Source of the DNA: Ceratotherium simum simum
Lineage: Eukaryota; Chordata; Mammalia; Perissodactyla; Rhinocerotidae
Direction: 5' to 3'
DNA length: 64,000 nucleotides
Assembly (NCBI RefSeq): GCF_000283155.1
Contig: NW_004454177.1
Coordinates: 22,203,704-22,267,703 of the forward strand
The notes beneath the pieces were generated by a model. That model did not search any database. It was not told the DNA's origin and saw nothing but the letters and a program-made list of their open reading frames with translations. Positions 1 through 11,163 of this stretch are shown in pieces; position 1 is the stretch's first letter, and each line of letters starts with the position of its first letter. The translations under genes were made by a program, and so were the position numbers.

Positions 1-251
1 AGATAATAACAACAATAAACAAACACATAGGGACAGAGATTGGATTGGTGGTTACCAGAGGGGAAGGGGGGAGGGAGGAGGGTGAAAGGGATAATTTGGT
101 ACGTGTGTGGTGATGGGTTGTAATTAGTATTTGGGTGGTGAACATGATGTAATCTATGCAGAAGTAGAGGTATAATGATGTACACCTGAAATTTTTACAA
201 TGTTGTAAACCAATGTTACTGCAATAAACAAAAAATTAAAAAAAAAAAAGG
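1..251 (+). mobile_element. LINE-1 3' end (3' UTR and poly(A)), cut by window edge
   Basis: This matches the last 250 bases of the LINE-1 at 14,787-15,290 almost base for base, with about a dozen differences by eye. It begins at the point corresponding to the ORF2 stop codon, so only the 3' UTR is in the window and the rest must lie upstream. It has a G-rich purine tract at about 60-82, the signal AATAAA near 222, and an A-rich tail. The high similarity and readable tail indicate a fairly recent insertion. The TSD cannot be checked because the 5' end is outside the window. Confidence 0.88.
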
Positions 252-269
252 AACAAAAAGAAAACTTGA

Positions 270-830
270 AAATGTAAGTACTTTCTCTGTCTCTTCGAAA
301 TGTATATGAATCTTTTTAGAAACTAAAGACTTTTGTCAGCTTTATTATCTAGGAATGTCTTTCTCAAGGACCCAGCCATCTCTTTGAAATATAAAATCAA
401 AGAAGATAGTGCCCTTATCTCCCAGTTTCTGTAGGAGAATAGGCACCTAACTTCAGTGGGCACCTTGCTCCAAGTTGCAAAACCTACTGTCATAAAGATA
501 GCAGAATTTTGTTTTTCCTTGGATAAAGCCAATAAGCCAATACAGAAGGTCACTCCCATTACTAGGTAAAGTTGGGATGAACTATGTATGACAAAAAGTG
601 CTGTCAAGTTCTCTCGCTTGAGGACTAGTTATTGTTTATCTTGAAAACACATTATATAATGAGTTGTATTTGCTTGCCTGTAAAAGTGGTCAGATTTCTT
701 TCTGTCTTTGCAATCTCTTAGCTGATTACCCGTGATGCAACATCACATTCCAGTTGAATGCTTATTCAATAATAAAAGTGTTTTCTTTCTCTACTATCTT
801 TGTGGAGAAGACTTCTGGGTTGGGAAAAGA
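270..830 (+). mobile_element. Ancient LTR remnant, related to the one at 47.3-47.96 kb
   Basis: Bases 295-460 align by eye with 47,525-47,700. Shared blocks are GAAATGTATAT-AATCTT, TTGTCAG-TTTAT, GAATGTCTTT-TCAAGGAC, and a CTAACTT segment followed by a G-rich GGGTGC-like motif. The downstream half is less alike, with a shared TTTCT..GCAAT.. block near 700. Two scattered copies with LTR-like composition suggest an old solitary LTR, probably ERVL or ERV1. The family and exact ends are uncertain. Short open frames here, including one of 94 codons on the minus strand at 323-607, have no recognisable similarity. Confidence 0.4.
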
Positions 831-1149
831 TTTTGTTTTTAATTATATTTTCCCAGTGTTTGCAAGTCCTAACTTGGAAGTTCAGGAGGATGCACTCATT
901 AGTCTGCAAAAATCTAAAAATTATCCTTTGCTTACACTACTTTTAGCATATTGGTATCCTTAAGTTCCTTAAACATTGTACACACTTTAAAATGCTGTTT
1001 TGTCTGCTGCAAACTCATCCCCAAGATGAGTCTCACTTACTTAAGAAATTTGTCAACTTACCAGAGATTTCTTCATCATTGGTGTATTAAAAACCCCTCT
1101 CTATTCCCTTTGCTCCTAAATTCTCTATGTTTCTAAATATCTAAAACAA

Positions 1150-1300
1150 TATAAATTTTTTGTTTTGTTTTTCAATCATCAGAATGTAAACTCTGTTAGG
1201 ACACAAATATTCTTTATTCCCGTTTCCATCTATCTCAGTACCTAGAACAGTACCCTTTACATGATATGTGTGCAATGAATATTTGTAGACTAAATTAGGG
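1150..1300 (+). mobile_element. L2 LINE 3'-end fragment
   Basis: The order of motifs is typical of L2 tails: AATGTAAACTCTGTTAGGACA, then a CT-rich segment, CAGTACCTAGAACAGTACC, and TGTGCAATGAATATTTG. The copy is strongly diverged. No coding sequence remains. Confidence 0.55.
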
Positions 1301-2384
1301 AGTAAGTTGTCATTCATATGAATGTGTTAATGATCCTAATCAAATGCTTAAAAATATTTAGTTTTTCACTTCAAAAAAGAAAAGCTATCAAACCAATTAA
1401 TCTAGGTTGTATATTATGGTGATTTTAATGATTGCTATTACTCAAATTATTACTGCAGAGTAAAATATTAGAAACAAATTAAACCTTTCTTGTTCTCCTT
1501 TCAAATTTCTGTTCATGATTCCTTCTTTTGTCTCCTATCCTACTCGAGATTTTCACCTCTCACTGTCTTGATTGCTCTGATGACCTCAATCAAAAGGCAA
1601 TTACCTACTGAGGGTGGAAGGTAATTATTCCTATCAAGTAGAGATTGAACACACCTGAATAGACAGCTGCAGTTCTTTTCAGGATGACATTATTACTACA
1701 AAATTTGACTCTGGAAATTTGTGATGCATGTAAAGTCTGTGATAAGTTGTTGATTTATTTGCAAGATTCGTAGGACAGCTATTTTTTCCACTGAAAGCCA
1801 TTTCTAAAAGGCAAAGTAAATAAATGAGTGAACTGGATATGGAGAAACCAGAAGATTTACTCAAATTTCTAAACTAGACTTACAAAGCAAAGTGCATTCT
1901 AACCTAATTTTATTGGCCTAAGAAAATCTTACAGAAATGTCACCAAAATATATATCTATAAAGCTCATAAAATTCTGAAACATGCAAGGCACTGTCACCC
2001 AGAAATGGAAAATAAAATTGGTCATAAAAATGGCAAATTATTTTCACACTTCAACATTGTCATAAGCCAATATCATGCAACATAAAGCACATTATTTAAA
2101 AATTTGAATGTACTAGAATTTTTTGAATTAAAATCAGTTCCATTTGGGCAGTTTCTACGATAATCACTTACGACAGGGAAAGAGAGAAGATGCTTTTGCT
2201 CCTGAATTCTGTTCCTGTTCTTACAGCTTCCTTCAACAATAAGGATATGGAGTACAGTCTCTTCCTTCCCAGTTCCCTTAGTAGCTTCTTCACAGTGAAA
2301 TTAGAGCATTGGTCGTTAAATTGCTGTTAAAATTCTTCACTACTAGAAATTATGTTCTAATTATTTATTTCATCTCTGTTCCTC
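1301..2384. other. Unassigned AT-rich intergenic DNA
   Basis: I recognise no repeat family, RNA gene or exon here. Open frames are short and uncharacteristic, for example 61 codons on the minus strand at 1679-1864. Composition is uniformly AT-rich. Confidence 0.5.
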
Positions 2385-2512
2385 AATAGCACCTATACTC
2401 TGTAAAGGGATCTGAGGTATGTAGTTCACCCCAGTATCCCCAGAGCTTACAACAGTGCCTAGCACATAGTAGGCACTCTTTAAATATTTATTAGGGAAAA
2501 GAATTCAATGAA
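2385..2512 (+). mobile_element. L2 LINE 3'-end fragment
   Basis: CCCCAGAGCTTACAACAGTG followed by CCTAGCACATAGTAGGCACT and TTTAAATATTTATTAGGG is the classic L2 terminal segment. It is better preserved than the copy at 1150-1300. It is non-coding. Confidence 0.7.
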
Positions 2513-2949
2513 TAATATGCAGCTGGGATCATACCCTGACTGTAAAAGAAAGCTCTTCTTATACTGCTTTTGAGTGTTCTTTCTGATAGAAAGAATCTTT
2601 CTGACGAAACGAATAAACTATCATTTTCAAACAATAAAGGAGGGAGGTAGGAAAGAATGAGGAGAAGGCATCTGAAAGAGGAGGCCTGCTGTCCACACTT
2701 CCCAGAAGTGAAATTTCTGTAACAGTGCAACTGGGGAGCAGCACTGCTTTTATATACAAAAAATGGCAAGAACACTGACAACTGCCTTAATTCTTTGACC
2801 CCACGAGGGTGAAATTCAAGTTGGAAATGGAAAATACTACCAGAATCTTATTTCCAATGGAGAAAAGCTCTATCTTGCCTACATTTTCTCTTGGAACTGT
2901 AGGACTTGACAGTTGCCAGTTAAGTAGCAATTTCTTTTAAGCTGCCTTT
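2513..2949. other. Unassigned intergenic DNA
   Basis: Nothing recognisable. Two overlapping minus-strand open frames of 96 and 66 codons (2491-2781 and 2559-2759) overlap each other in different frames. Neither shows a protein motif or codon pattern that would support a gene. Confidence 0.4.
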
Positions 2950-3125
2950 GATTGACTGCTTTCAACACAGTACTTTTTTCACTGTTATCTTATTTAATCC
3001 TCTCCGCCACTCAATTATGTAAGCATTATTCTGCTGCTTTTTAGACAAGAATTCTGAAGCTTAGGAGGGTTCTATACATTGTTTAAGTTCTGGAAGAGCC
3101 AGGATTTGAGCTCTAGAACCTTGTT
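2950..3125 (-). mobile_element. MIR SINE fragment
   Basis: The reverse-complement MIR core is visible: TTATCTTATTTAATCCTC, then a diverged 'fraction of tens' segment, TAGACAAGAATTCTGAAGC, and CAGGATTTGAGCTCTAGAACC. The copy is old and diverged. Confidence 0.65.
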
Positions 3126-3529
3126 CTTTTTATTAAAACACTAGAGTCTTTTGATGGGTATGGCATCATGCGTGTAAACTGTTATTTATTACCATTAACA
3201 TGGAAATACATTGTTGTGCACTTCAAGTTAAAATTTCTAAAGTCTCAGTGTATGCATACCCACTGAAAAAAATTCACATTTATCTAAACTGTGACACACA
3301 CTTGATACAACCTTTTGGGGACAATTTTTTCCCCATTTTTTTTTTTACTTACTTTTTTCCAAATACTTTTCACTGAAGTAATACCTTTCTGTCGAAGGAA
3401 ACTGGGTGACTGGTTACACAAGATTCACTGAAGAGGGTTTTTGAAACAAACCAAGGCAAAAGTTAATGGAATCATGGTTTTGCATTTATAATTAAATAGA
3501 TTTGTGCTAAATCACCTCTATCTGCCAGC
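3126..3529. other. Unassigned AT-rich DNA
   Basis: No gene or repeat family recognised. A T-rich run at about 3325-3350 is low complexity. Confidence 0.4.
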
Positions 3530-3725
3530 ATTGGACACACTTCCCTAGCACTTTGTATTTACCCTGACTATAGCACTTACCCTGCTCTGTTTTAATTTGT
3601 CTCCTTCATTAGACTATTAGTGTCTTGTGGGCAGAGTCTCCATCTTGCTCACTACCATACACTCAGTACAGATCACTATGCTTGGTGCATAGTGTTTGCT
3701 GAATATTTATTGAATTAATAAAATT
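3530..3725 (+). mobile_element. L2 LINE 3'-end fragment
   Basis: The segment reads as the L2 tail: CACTTCCCTAGCACTTTGTA, a CT-rich stretch, GTCTTGTGGGCAGAGTCTCC, then GGTGCATAGTGTTTGCTGAA and TATTTATTGAATTAATAAA. Non-coding. Confidence 0.65.
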
Positions 3726-3764
3726 AATTAACAAGCCTCTATGAGTTATATTGTTATGAGTTAT

Positions 3765-3815
3765 ACATATTGCACATATTATATAATATATATGTGTATA
3801 TATTATATATATTGG
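3765..3815. repeat. AT-rich simple repeat
   Basis: Alternating TA dinucleotides interrupted by TGTG, with local dyad symmetry (ATATTATATAATATATA). Low complexity. Confidence 0.7.
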
Positions 3816-4599
3816 GTGGAATTTACTGAGAAGTAATTCATTGGAATATAAGAATAACAGGAATTTAAACAACTGCTTAATTGTCAAGGGAAATATCACA
3901 ATAGAAAGATCCTGAAACAATAATTGCCAACCCACTGCCAACTTAAACTTCCCCATAAACTTACATCACTTCCTGTAGCCTCCCCTCATTCTACCCTCAT
4001 TGCACAACCCAATCTACTGTAAGTAAAAGATACTATTTAAAAACTGGGCATGATGCATACCATTCGTTAGCTACAGTCCATATAACTCTGGTTTAGTATT
4101 GTCCCTAATTTTATTGCTGTCAGGCTCTGTATTTAACACTTCCAGCCCTAATAAGCTAAAACAATCAATTAGCCCTTCTAGGCACAGCATGGTTTCAACA
4201 TTCATTTGGAGTTAGAGGATAAAAGCAGAAGTAACCACTTAACCCAGAAATAAAGAAATGCAATAATTTGTAAAATAATTTTTTTTAGTGATATAAAATA
4301 AACCTTTCAACTTCTGAGAAACTCAGTTTGTTTCATTATCCTTTCAGCCAACCAACAAGCATACTCTTAAGTTCTAGAAAATGAGTGAGGGCACTACATA
4401 AAGTGACATGGTCTGTTCATATCACCAAAGGGTGCAATTCACATCCACTGCAGTTTGCAGAGCATCCCTGGGGCTGTGCAGTGCAGCTGCTCTGACATAG
4501 AAGGTGATGGTGTCAGGATCTCTGCTGTACGTAGTGGATGAGATTTTCTGAGAAACAGCAGACAGGGAAATAGAAATAAATTTTGTTGTTTGTTTACTA
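3816..4599. other. Unassigned intergenic DNA
   Basis: No gene or known repeat recognised. The segment at about 4430-4560 is locally GC-richer (GCATCCCTGGGGCTGTGCAG) but has no open frame of note. Confidence 0.4.
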
Positions 4600-4765
4600 T
4601 GGTACTTGCTTAGTGGCTATGTAGACACTCTGCATTCCTTATCATGTACAATCTTCACTTTTTACAGTTGAGGACACTGAGTTTTGGAAGGAATAACTAA
4701 ATTGTCATAGCTTACTAACTGGCAAAGCATATGTTAATCTGTATGATTCATCTGCCTCCATAGCC
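4600..4765 (-). mobile_element. Probable MIR SINE fragment
   Basis: TTTTTACAGTTGAGGACACT followed by GAGTTTTGGAAGGAATAACT and a CATAGCTTACTAACTGGCA segment corresponds to the reverse-complement MIR core (TTTTACAGATGAGGAAACTGAGG..., CACACAGCTAGTAAGTGGC). It is heavily diverged. Confidence 0.55.
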
Positions 4766-7700
4766 TGAAATGTTTTACAATTCACACAGGTAATGTTGGA
4801 ACAATTAAAGGGCCTCTATGTCATGCAATTGGATATGAACTTCACACAGAGGCGATCGGGAGATGTAAGAAGTCTTATTAAGGATTATGACACGATTGTG
4901 TAAATATTTTAGAAAAGTAATTGGGAAGAATAAGTAGAACAGGTATTGGGTGAAATTTGCTGAAGAGGCCCAGGGGCCTCAAAATGTCAACTATACTTGT
5001 ATCTTGGGAAGAAAGAAACCCCAAGGAATTCTTTCTACAGTCAGTTGACGTGGCTTCCAAAACCAAGTGCATCAAGTTAGTCTCAATAATCAGGAATCAT
5101 TGTCTGTATCAAAAGCCTCTAATAAGAAAATTAATTTTGGCTGAAGATCAAATAATCCAAAAAAATGCTCTCTACGTGGAAAATTCAGAGGTGAGAAGCA
5201 GACAGAAAAGCAGAAATAGCTGAATGTCTAAGCATCAGAAGGATGCCCCAACTCCCAGAACTGTTTGAATACCAAGGAAAGGATTGTTGTATCCTTCCTT
5301 AGGACTGCTAGCATGTATCTCTTCCTCCAAGCCTAAAAGATACTAGTGCAAACCTTTCTGGCATGCATTGTAAGATTTGTATTTTAGGTGGTCATGAGGA
5401 GAAAAGAGGAGAAATATTTACAAAATCTTTCATAGTCCCTTTTTTTGTAACCATGTGAGACCTGCAAATAGTTGTTTTTTCCATTCATAACCAGTAAACA
5501 TTTGCAGTATGAATCGCCCCTATAGACACCACGTCTGAGCTTTTAACACAGCTCTTTCTAGATCTTTAATGGCTTGATGTCAGCTTGAGGTTTATTGCCT
5601 TTTCTTACCTATGGATCTAGTTAAACATACAAGCAAGCAAACAAAAAAACACTGCACAATTTCTTTTCCACACAGAGTAAGACTAGCTCCACTCCTTTTT
5701 GTAAATTGTTTCCAGATTGGTTCTTTAATATTTTTTCTTTTCATTCAGAAACAAGAAACTTTATTTTGAGCAATGTGTTCATTCCAATAGGCTTCTTTCA
5801 ATGTTCTTCCCTAATATTCTGGTTGAAGTCATATAGAAATTGTAAGTATAATCTTGGATTAACCTTTGCAGGACTGACTTTTCTAGAAGTATTATAACCA
5901 GCAAGAATACAAGAGCAGGGCATCAGATACCTTAAAAACCCTCAACAGTTTAATCTTTAAATTACTTCTGTGACCAAGGCTATATTTTCATAAATCTGAA
6001 AAAAATGTTGCCCATATCAGCATAACTTAAAGTTTACAAGAGTAACCACCAGAGATCACTGCTTCAAGACAAAGGTTTTCTAATGATACCACAGTTGAAT
6101 ATGTCTCATCCCACTCAGCTGAATGTTTCATCTCATGAAAACAAGAATAATAAAGTCTATTAAGTCTAACAATACATAGTCTAGGTTTTAGTATTCAAAG
6201 AATATGATTTATAATTTGTCTTTATTGAAGATTAAAAGTAATAAATGAAAATTCCACTCGTGGCACTATGAATTTGCAAAAGAATGGAAATAAGCAGTCA
6301 CTGCCTTCAGAGTACCTATAATTGAGTATACAATAGGTTCTTCAACTCTACCTTTGATCTTCCTAGATAATAATAAAACAGTATAAAATGGTAGGAACAG
6401 TTAAGTACTTCAACTCAACAGTAGGAATAATAAAGACTATTAAGATCCACTTACAAATAAACTTTACACTGTAAGGAAATATTTTCTATGCATTTCTAGG
6501 AGAAACAACATTAATGTTAAGTTGATTGTATTTATATTGCAGACTGTATTTTGTTGGATGATAAGTGTAGATTGAAATAGTCACTCATGTCATTATTTTC
6601 CATTTGGAATTTCTACCCTGGTTATAACCACTGGCTAATAAAAAATGTGTTTTAATAATCTGTACTTTCAACAAATCAAGCTTTGCCTGCTAAACCTATG
6701 AATGTGTTTAATTACTTTGCATATTATCACTCTAAAATTAGACTAGGTCTACCTAATGTAAAAACAACTTACTGAAAAGAACAGAAACACAAAATATAAT
6801 TAAGCTGCTATTCAACATATCAGAAGAAAACTGCTTTTAATTTTACTGTAATTGAAAAAATAATTTTAAAATATAGTTTATCAAACATTTTGTCCGTTAA
6901 GATAACAGTGTTTAGAGTCAACACACATTTATTGTTAGATTCTAGGTTGGATACATAGATGACTAGGTCAGTCTCTGCCTTTTGGGATTTAAAGTCTCAT
7001 AAGCACATACTTTCAACAAAATGCAGCAAGTGCAATACAGGAGTAGTATTAAAATGTTCCTTTTTCATGCAAAGGAATATATAATATAAAAAATATTATC
7101 TATAATCACCAATGGACTGATTATCAGGTTCTCCAAAATAAAAAAAATAAATAAAGCCGTGATTTGTAGCATTTATCAGTCTCCATGGTATAAATACTCC
7201 CACCATGGCTGATTTCAAGCTTCCAATGTGATGTCATTGAACTTGGAATTGAAAAGAGATGCATGCAGAAATGTGAAATTAGATACGTGCTGGCTCCAGC
7301 ACACCATTGTCTATTATGCTCTGTAGTCCCTGATTTTGTTTTAATAGAACTTAGGTTTTTGAAAGAAATAAACATTACTGACAAAATCAAGAGCAGAATT
7401 AATTGACTTTTTAAGTTGGGGCATGTCACTCAATTTCTATGGATCCCATATTCTTACTTCATAATATTCCTTTGACGTCTCCCTACCATTCTAGAGTGTT
7501 AAAGAATTATGTGACTGACAATAATGGAAAGGGCTGATTGCACAACTATTTGTTAACTAGCTAACATATCAAGGGTGCCAGCTTATACAGAATTTATTTT
7601 TTCCTATGCCTTGTTGACACAATGCATGAAAGCAAATATTTTGAGAATTACAATATTGAATTGTCAATTTTATTTGAGGTTTTTGAAAAATAATATAGTC

Positions 7701-7799
7701 CAGACATTTACAACATTGAGCCAAAGACAATTAAAATTCACTGACAATACCAGCTTCTAATAACTTCCTTTCCCTGCTACGATAAAATTAAATATCCCT
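4766..7799. other. 3-kb stretch without a recognisable gene
   Basis: I see no coding gene, RNA gene or confidently named repeat. Short open frames exist, the longest being 101 codons on the minus strand at 7124-7429. They carry no motif, run through AT-rich DNA and are of a length expected by chance. Fragments may belong to old repeats too diverged to recognise by eye. Confidence 0.45.
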
Positions 7800-8240
7800 A
7801 ACCTGGCTATCCCTAAGATTGCCTAACATCCTCTCCTCCGTCACTCTGCTCCAAACACAGAGGCCTCCTTGCCATTCCTTGAGAACATCAAGTTTACTCT
7901 AGTCTCAGGGTTTTGGACACTCACCTTTCTGCTTAGAAGACTTTTCCCCAGATAGCCACACTTCCTTTTCCCTCCAAAACTTCAAGTCTCTGCTCGAACG
8001 TCATTTTAACCAAGAGAACCTGCCAAAATGCTCCTTCTACATCTCTCCCATTCTCTCCCCGCCTCACCCTGCTCTGTTTTTCTTCCTAGCACTTATCTAC
8101 TCCATGACATGCTCTATACGTATTTGTTCATTGCTGGACTTTGAAAAGTTAAGAATTTTTTTTCTTTTCTACTGAACCTCCAAGTCACAGTGCTTAGAAG
8201 AGTTTCTGGCCCTCAAGAGGCACTCATTAAATACACACGC
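7800..8240 (+). mobile_element. L2 LINE 3' region
   Basis: A longer L2 piece including the CT-rich terminal part of ORF2: CTTCAAGTCTCTGCTCGAAC, GTCATTTTAACCAAGAGAACC, then TCTTCCTAGCACTTATCTAC, and a terminal CAAGAGGCACTCATTAAATA. The reading frame is broken. Confidence 0.7.
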
Positions 8241-9534
8241 ACTCCTACCCTTTTACTGGAGGCAGAGGAAGAGCATCACTGGCACACACTCTGTTGAAAC
8301 TTTTCTAGAGGGTATGGTCAGTCAATTTAAATTGAATATATTCACACAGTTACACTGTTACTACAGTATAAAAATGAGTATTTTTTATTATTCTTTTAGT
8401 GTTTGTTCAGCTGGACTTAATGTGTTTTAAGACATAGCTGGACAGAAAGATAATATATAACAGCTTTCCTGGTCAAGGATGGGAGGGGAGAAGAAGGCAG
8501 AAATTCTCTTCAAAAATCAACTAATACTGACATACTTGGGATCACTAAAGCTCCTTTTCTTTTATATCTATTTGTTGAGTAAACAGAAGATCCAGTTATT
8601 TGTATTAAATTTGTTTTCTAGCTCAACAGCTTGGTTTTTGGCTGCCCATAAGTAGATTTGTGAGAGAGATGTTGACGTTTAGTTTATGCACAGCCAAAAA
8701 ATCAATTTATTCTAGACAGAAATATTGGTTTTGGCAGAATAGTTGAGATTATAAATACAAGAATGTTTCCTTGCAGATGGAGAAGTCTCTTACTGTGTTA
8801 CTTTTACCAACTTTATAAGCATTTTATATGAGAATCATGGATTAGATGTAGATTTGTCAGTACAATTACAGACTTATGAGAAAAAAATTTAGCCTTCAAA
8901 ATAGGATTACTGATATTTCATCCTTGCTGAATGCCATAGTAAGAGCGTCATATTATGTTACCCTTTGTCTTCTTTTTCTGTTTTTCTGTGACTAAGTCTC
9001 TTGCTTTGAGGTTGGTTTTCTGCTGTGCATTAATCTTCCTTGTCCTTGTCCTCTTTAAAGTTATGCCTTCCCCATTAATATTTGACTCTAAATATTTTCT
9101 CCAGGATGCTTTGATGTAGATTATTTTGCCTGCAGAGAAAGCAGAGGCAGATGCTTCTCTGACTTCTGAGTTATCACTTTAAAGAACAGTGAAATAAAAG
9201 GTTAACAAGGTGCAAACAGATAAGCTATGTCGTTGGTCTTAGAATCCATCTGCTACCACGGTTTATAATGAAGTAAGTCATAAAGCCAAATGGGCAATTT
9301 GTTGTTGCTATCTACCTGCTGGTTTACTTTAGGTAATAAAAATAATTAAATTAGTTACACTCATCTCATTCTGATTACTTGTTGATAATCTTCTAATACA
9401 AATTTAAACATACTGATTTATCTGCAGAAAAGGGCAACAATAATACAGCCTAACTTACGGGTTAAAACAATTATTCTATGAATAGAGAAATTGATAGAGA
9501 ATGCACTATGATGTACTGAAGACCAGGATTGTGT
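8241..9534. other. Unassigned intergenic DNA
   Basis: No gene or repeat recognised. AT-rich with no long open frame. Confidence 0.4.
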
Positions 9535-9633
9535 TCATGCTGACTCTAATATAGTGGCACTGGGACTTTTATATGGCTTCTTCTAGGCTCAGTTTCTTCC
9601 TCTGAAAAATGGGATTAAAATAACATCTATTTT
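9535..9633 (+). mobile_element. MIR SINE, 5' part, split by an ERE
   Basis: GGCTCAGTTTCTTCCTCTGA and AAAATGGGATTAAAATAACA are the MIR core. The element continues at 9901 after the ERE insertion, where CATAGAATCATTGTGAGGATT resumes the MIR consensus at the expected position. Confidence 0.75.
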
Positions 9634-9889
9634 GGGGCCGGGCCAGTGGCGTGGCGGTTAAGTTCGTGTGCTCAGCTTCTCTGGTGGCCCAAGGTTTGCA
9701 GGCTCGGATCCCAGGCACAGACCTGCGCACCGCTTATTAAGCCATACTGTGGCGGCATCCCATATAAAGTGGAGGAAGATGGGCACAGATGTTAGCCCAG
9801 GGCCAATCTTCCTCAGCAAAGAGAGGAGGATTGGCAACAGATGTTAGCTCAGGGCTAATCTTCCTCACAAAAAAATAAATAAATAAACA
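9634..9889 (+). mobile_element. ERE SINE (ERE2-like), with TSD
   Basis: A full-length tRNA-derived SINE: head GGGGCCGGGCCAGTGGCGTG, A-box-like GTGGCGGTTAAG, B-box-like GGCTCGGATCCCAGG, then CATATAAAGTGGAGGAAGAT, two TTAGC-CAGGGC-AATCTTCCTC blocks and an A-rich tail with AATAAATAAATAAA. It is flanked by AACATCTATTT at 9622-9632 and 9890-9900, an 11-bp TSD. It lies inside an older MIR. It is an inert insertion with no sign of exaptation. Confidence 0.93.
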
Positions 9890-9900
9890 AACATCTATTT

Positions 9901-9975
9901 CATAGAATCATTGTGAGGATTAGATGAAATAAAATATGAATAATTTTTAGTACAGTAGCTGGCACACAGTACTGT
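9901..9975 (+). mobile_element. MIR SINE, 3' part
   Basis: CATTGTGAGGATTAGATGAA followed by GTACAGTAGCTGGCACACAG is the distal MIR core. It joins to 9535-9621 once the ERE and one TSD copy are removed. Confidence 0.75.
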
Positions 9976-10465
9976 ATATAACATGTTAGATGATGACAAT
10001 GATGATGAAGGTGGGAGTGATGATAAAATGGTGAAACTGATTACAGTGCTAAATATTATTCATTCTTTAAAATCAGCCTTCAAAATTAGCTATTAGAGTG
10101 AAGGCTTATTAGAAACTACACAGATTTTGAATAACTTGAAGGTAGGATCTTTCTACATATTCCCTAGAATTATCATAGTAGTTGTGGATGGTATGGAGAA
10201 CATATTTTATAAATGTTGAGTGGCACTTTGAGGTCAGAAAGTCTCCATCCATCTTTGTTTTCCCCCATCCCTCACCAATGTACGAGACAATGCGTTACTC
10301 AGAATTACATTACAGTGTTCTAAGAAGTCTGAAAACTTTCTGACATTTTTGCCTTCTTAAGAAGGCCCAGATAATACCTTTTCTACTATCTACAAATCAT
10401 ACAGGTAAATGTTATACATGTATGAGACATTCTAATATAACAAAATAATTTCAAATTATATTATT
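9976..10465. other. Unassigned intergenic DNA
   Basis: Nothing recognised apart from a short GATGATGA-rich patch near 9990-10025. Confidence 0.4.
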
Positions 10466-10695
10466 ATTTTTTTTTTTGTGAGCAAGATTGGCCCTGAGCT
10501 AACGTCTGTTGCCAGTCCTCCTGTTTTTGCTTGAGGAAAATGGTCCCCGAGCTAATATCTTTGCCAGTCTTCCTCTACTTTTCGTATATGCAAGACGAGT
10601 GGTGTGTACGTCCGTGCCTGGGATTCAAACTCGCAAACCCCAGGCCACTGAAGCAGAGTGCGTGAACTTAAGCACTATGCCACTGGGCAAGCCCC
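10466..10695 (-). mobile_element. ERE SINE, reverse orientation
   Basis: Reverse complement of the ERE: T-rich start, then GGCCCTGAGCTAACGTCTGT, GCCAGTCTTCCTCTACTTTT, and the head GCCACTGGGCAAGCCCC at the right edge. AAATTATA at 10,453-10,460 and 10,698-10,705 is a probable TSD. Many substitutions make it older than the 53.7- and 61.1-kb copies. A 65-codon open frame inside it is only SINE sequence. Confidence 0.88.
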
Positions 10696-10890
10696 ACAAA
10701 TTATAATATTTAATAGTCTCATTTCTCCAATAATTTGTTTTTATTGTGGTATGCATCTTAAGGTATCAAAGTAATACAAAGTAACACATCTAGTCTATGT
10801 GTTACTAGTCTGGCCCAGAGGTCAGAGTTAAGAGTCTATATTTGGCAGACACATGTCTTACATAACATTCAAAATAGGATTACGTGTGTT

Positions 10891-11150
10891 GTTTTTTTTG
10901 TTTGTTTTTAGAAAAAGATTCGCCCTGAGCTAGCATCTGTTGCCAATCTTCCTCAATTTTTTTTCCTCCCCAAAGACCCAGTACATGGTTGTATACGCTA
11001 GTTGTAAGTTGTTCCAGTTCTTCTATGTGGGCCGCCACCACAGCAATGGCAACTGACAGACAGGTGGTGTGGTTCTGTGACCAGCCAGCGAGCCCGGGCC
11101 GCCAAAGTGGTAAGCGCCAAACTTTAACCACTAGGCTATCAGAGCTGGCT
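10891..11150 (-). mobile_element. ERE SINE, reverse orientation
   Basis: The T-rich tail is followed by TTCGCCCTGAGCTAGCATCT, CCCAGTACATGGTTGTATAC, then AAACTTTAACCACTAGGCTA and the head AGAGCTGGCT. Flanks GGATTACGTGTGTT (10,877-10,890) and GGATTGTGTGTT (11,152-11,163) look like a TSD that has since gained or lost two bases. This is the ERE variant with the 'AACTAG..GTAC..GGG' middle segment, in reverse. Overlapping open frames on both strands (10,880-11,131 and 10,989-11,195) are artefacts of this element. Confidence 0.88.
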
Positions 11151-11163
11151 TGGATTGTGTGTT

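Noticed and set aside
7124..7429. 101-codon minus-strand frame as a gene
   Set aside because: Its composition follows the AT-rich DNA, it has no motif, and it is isolated.
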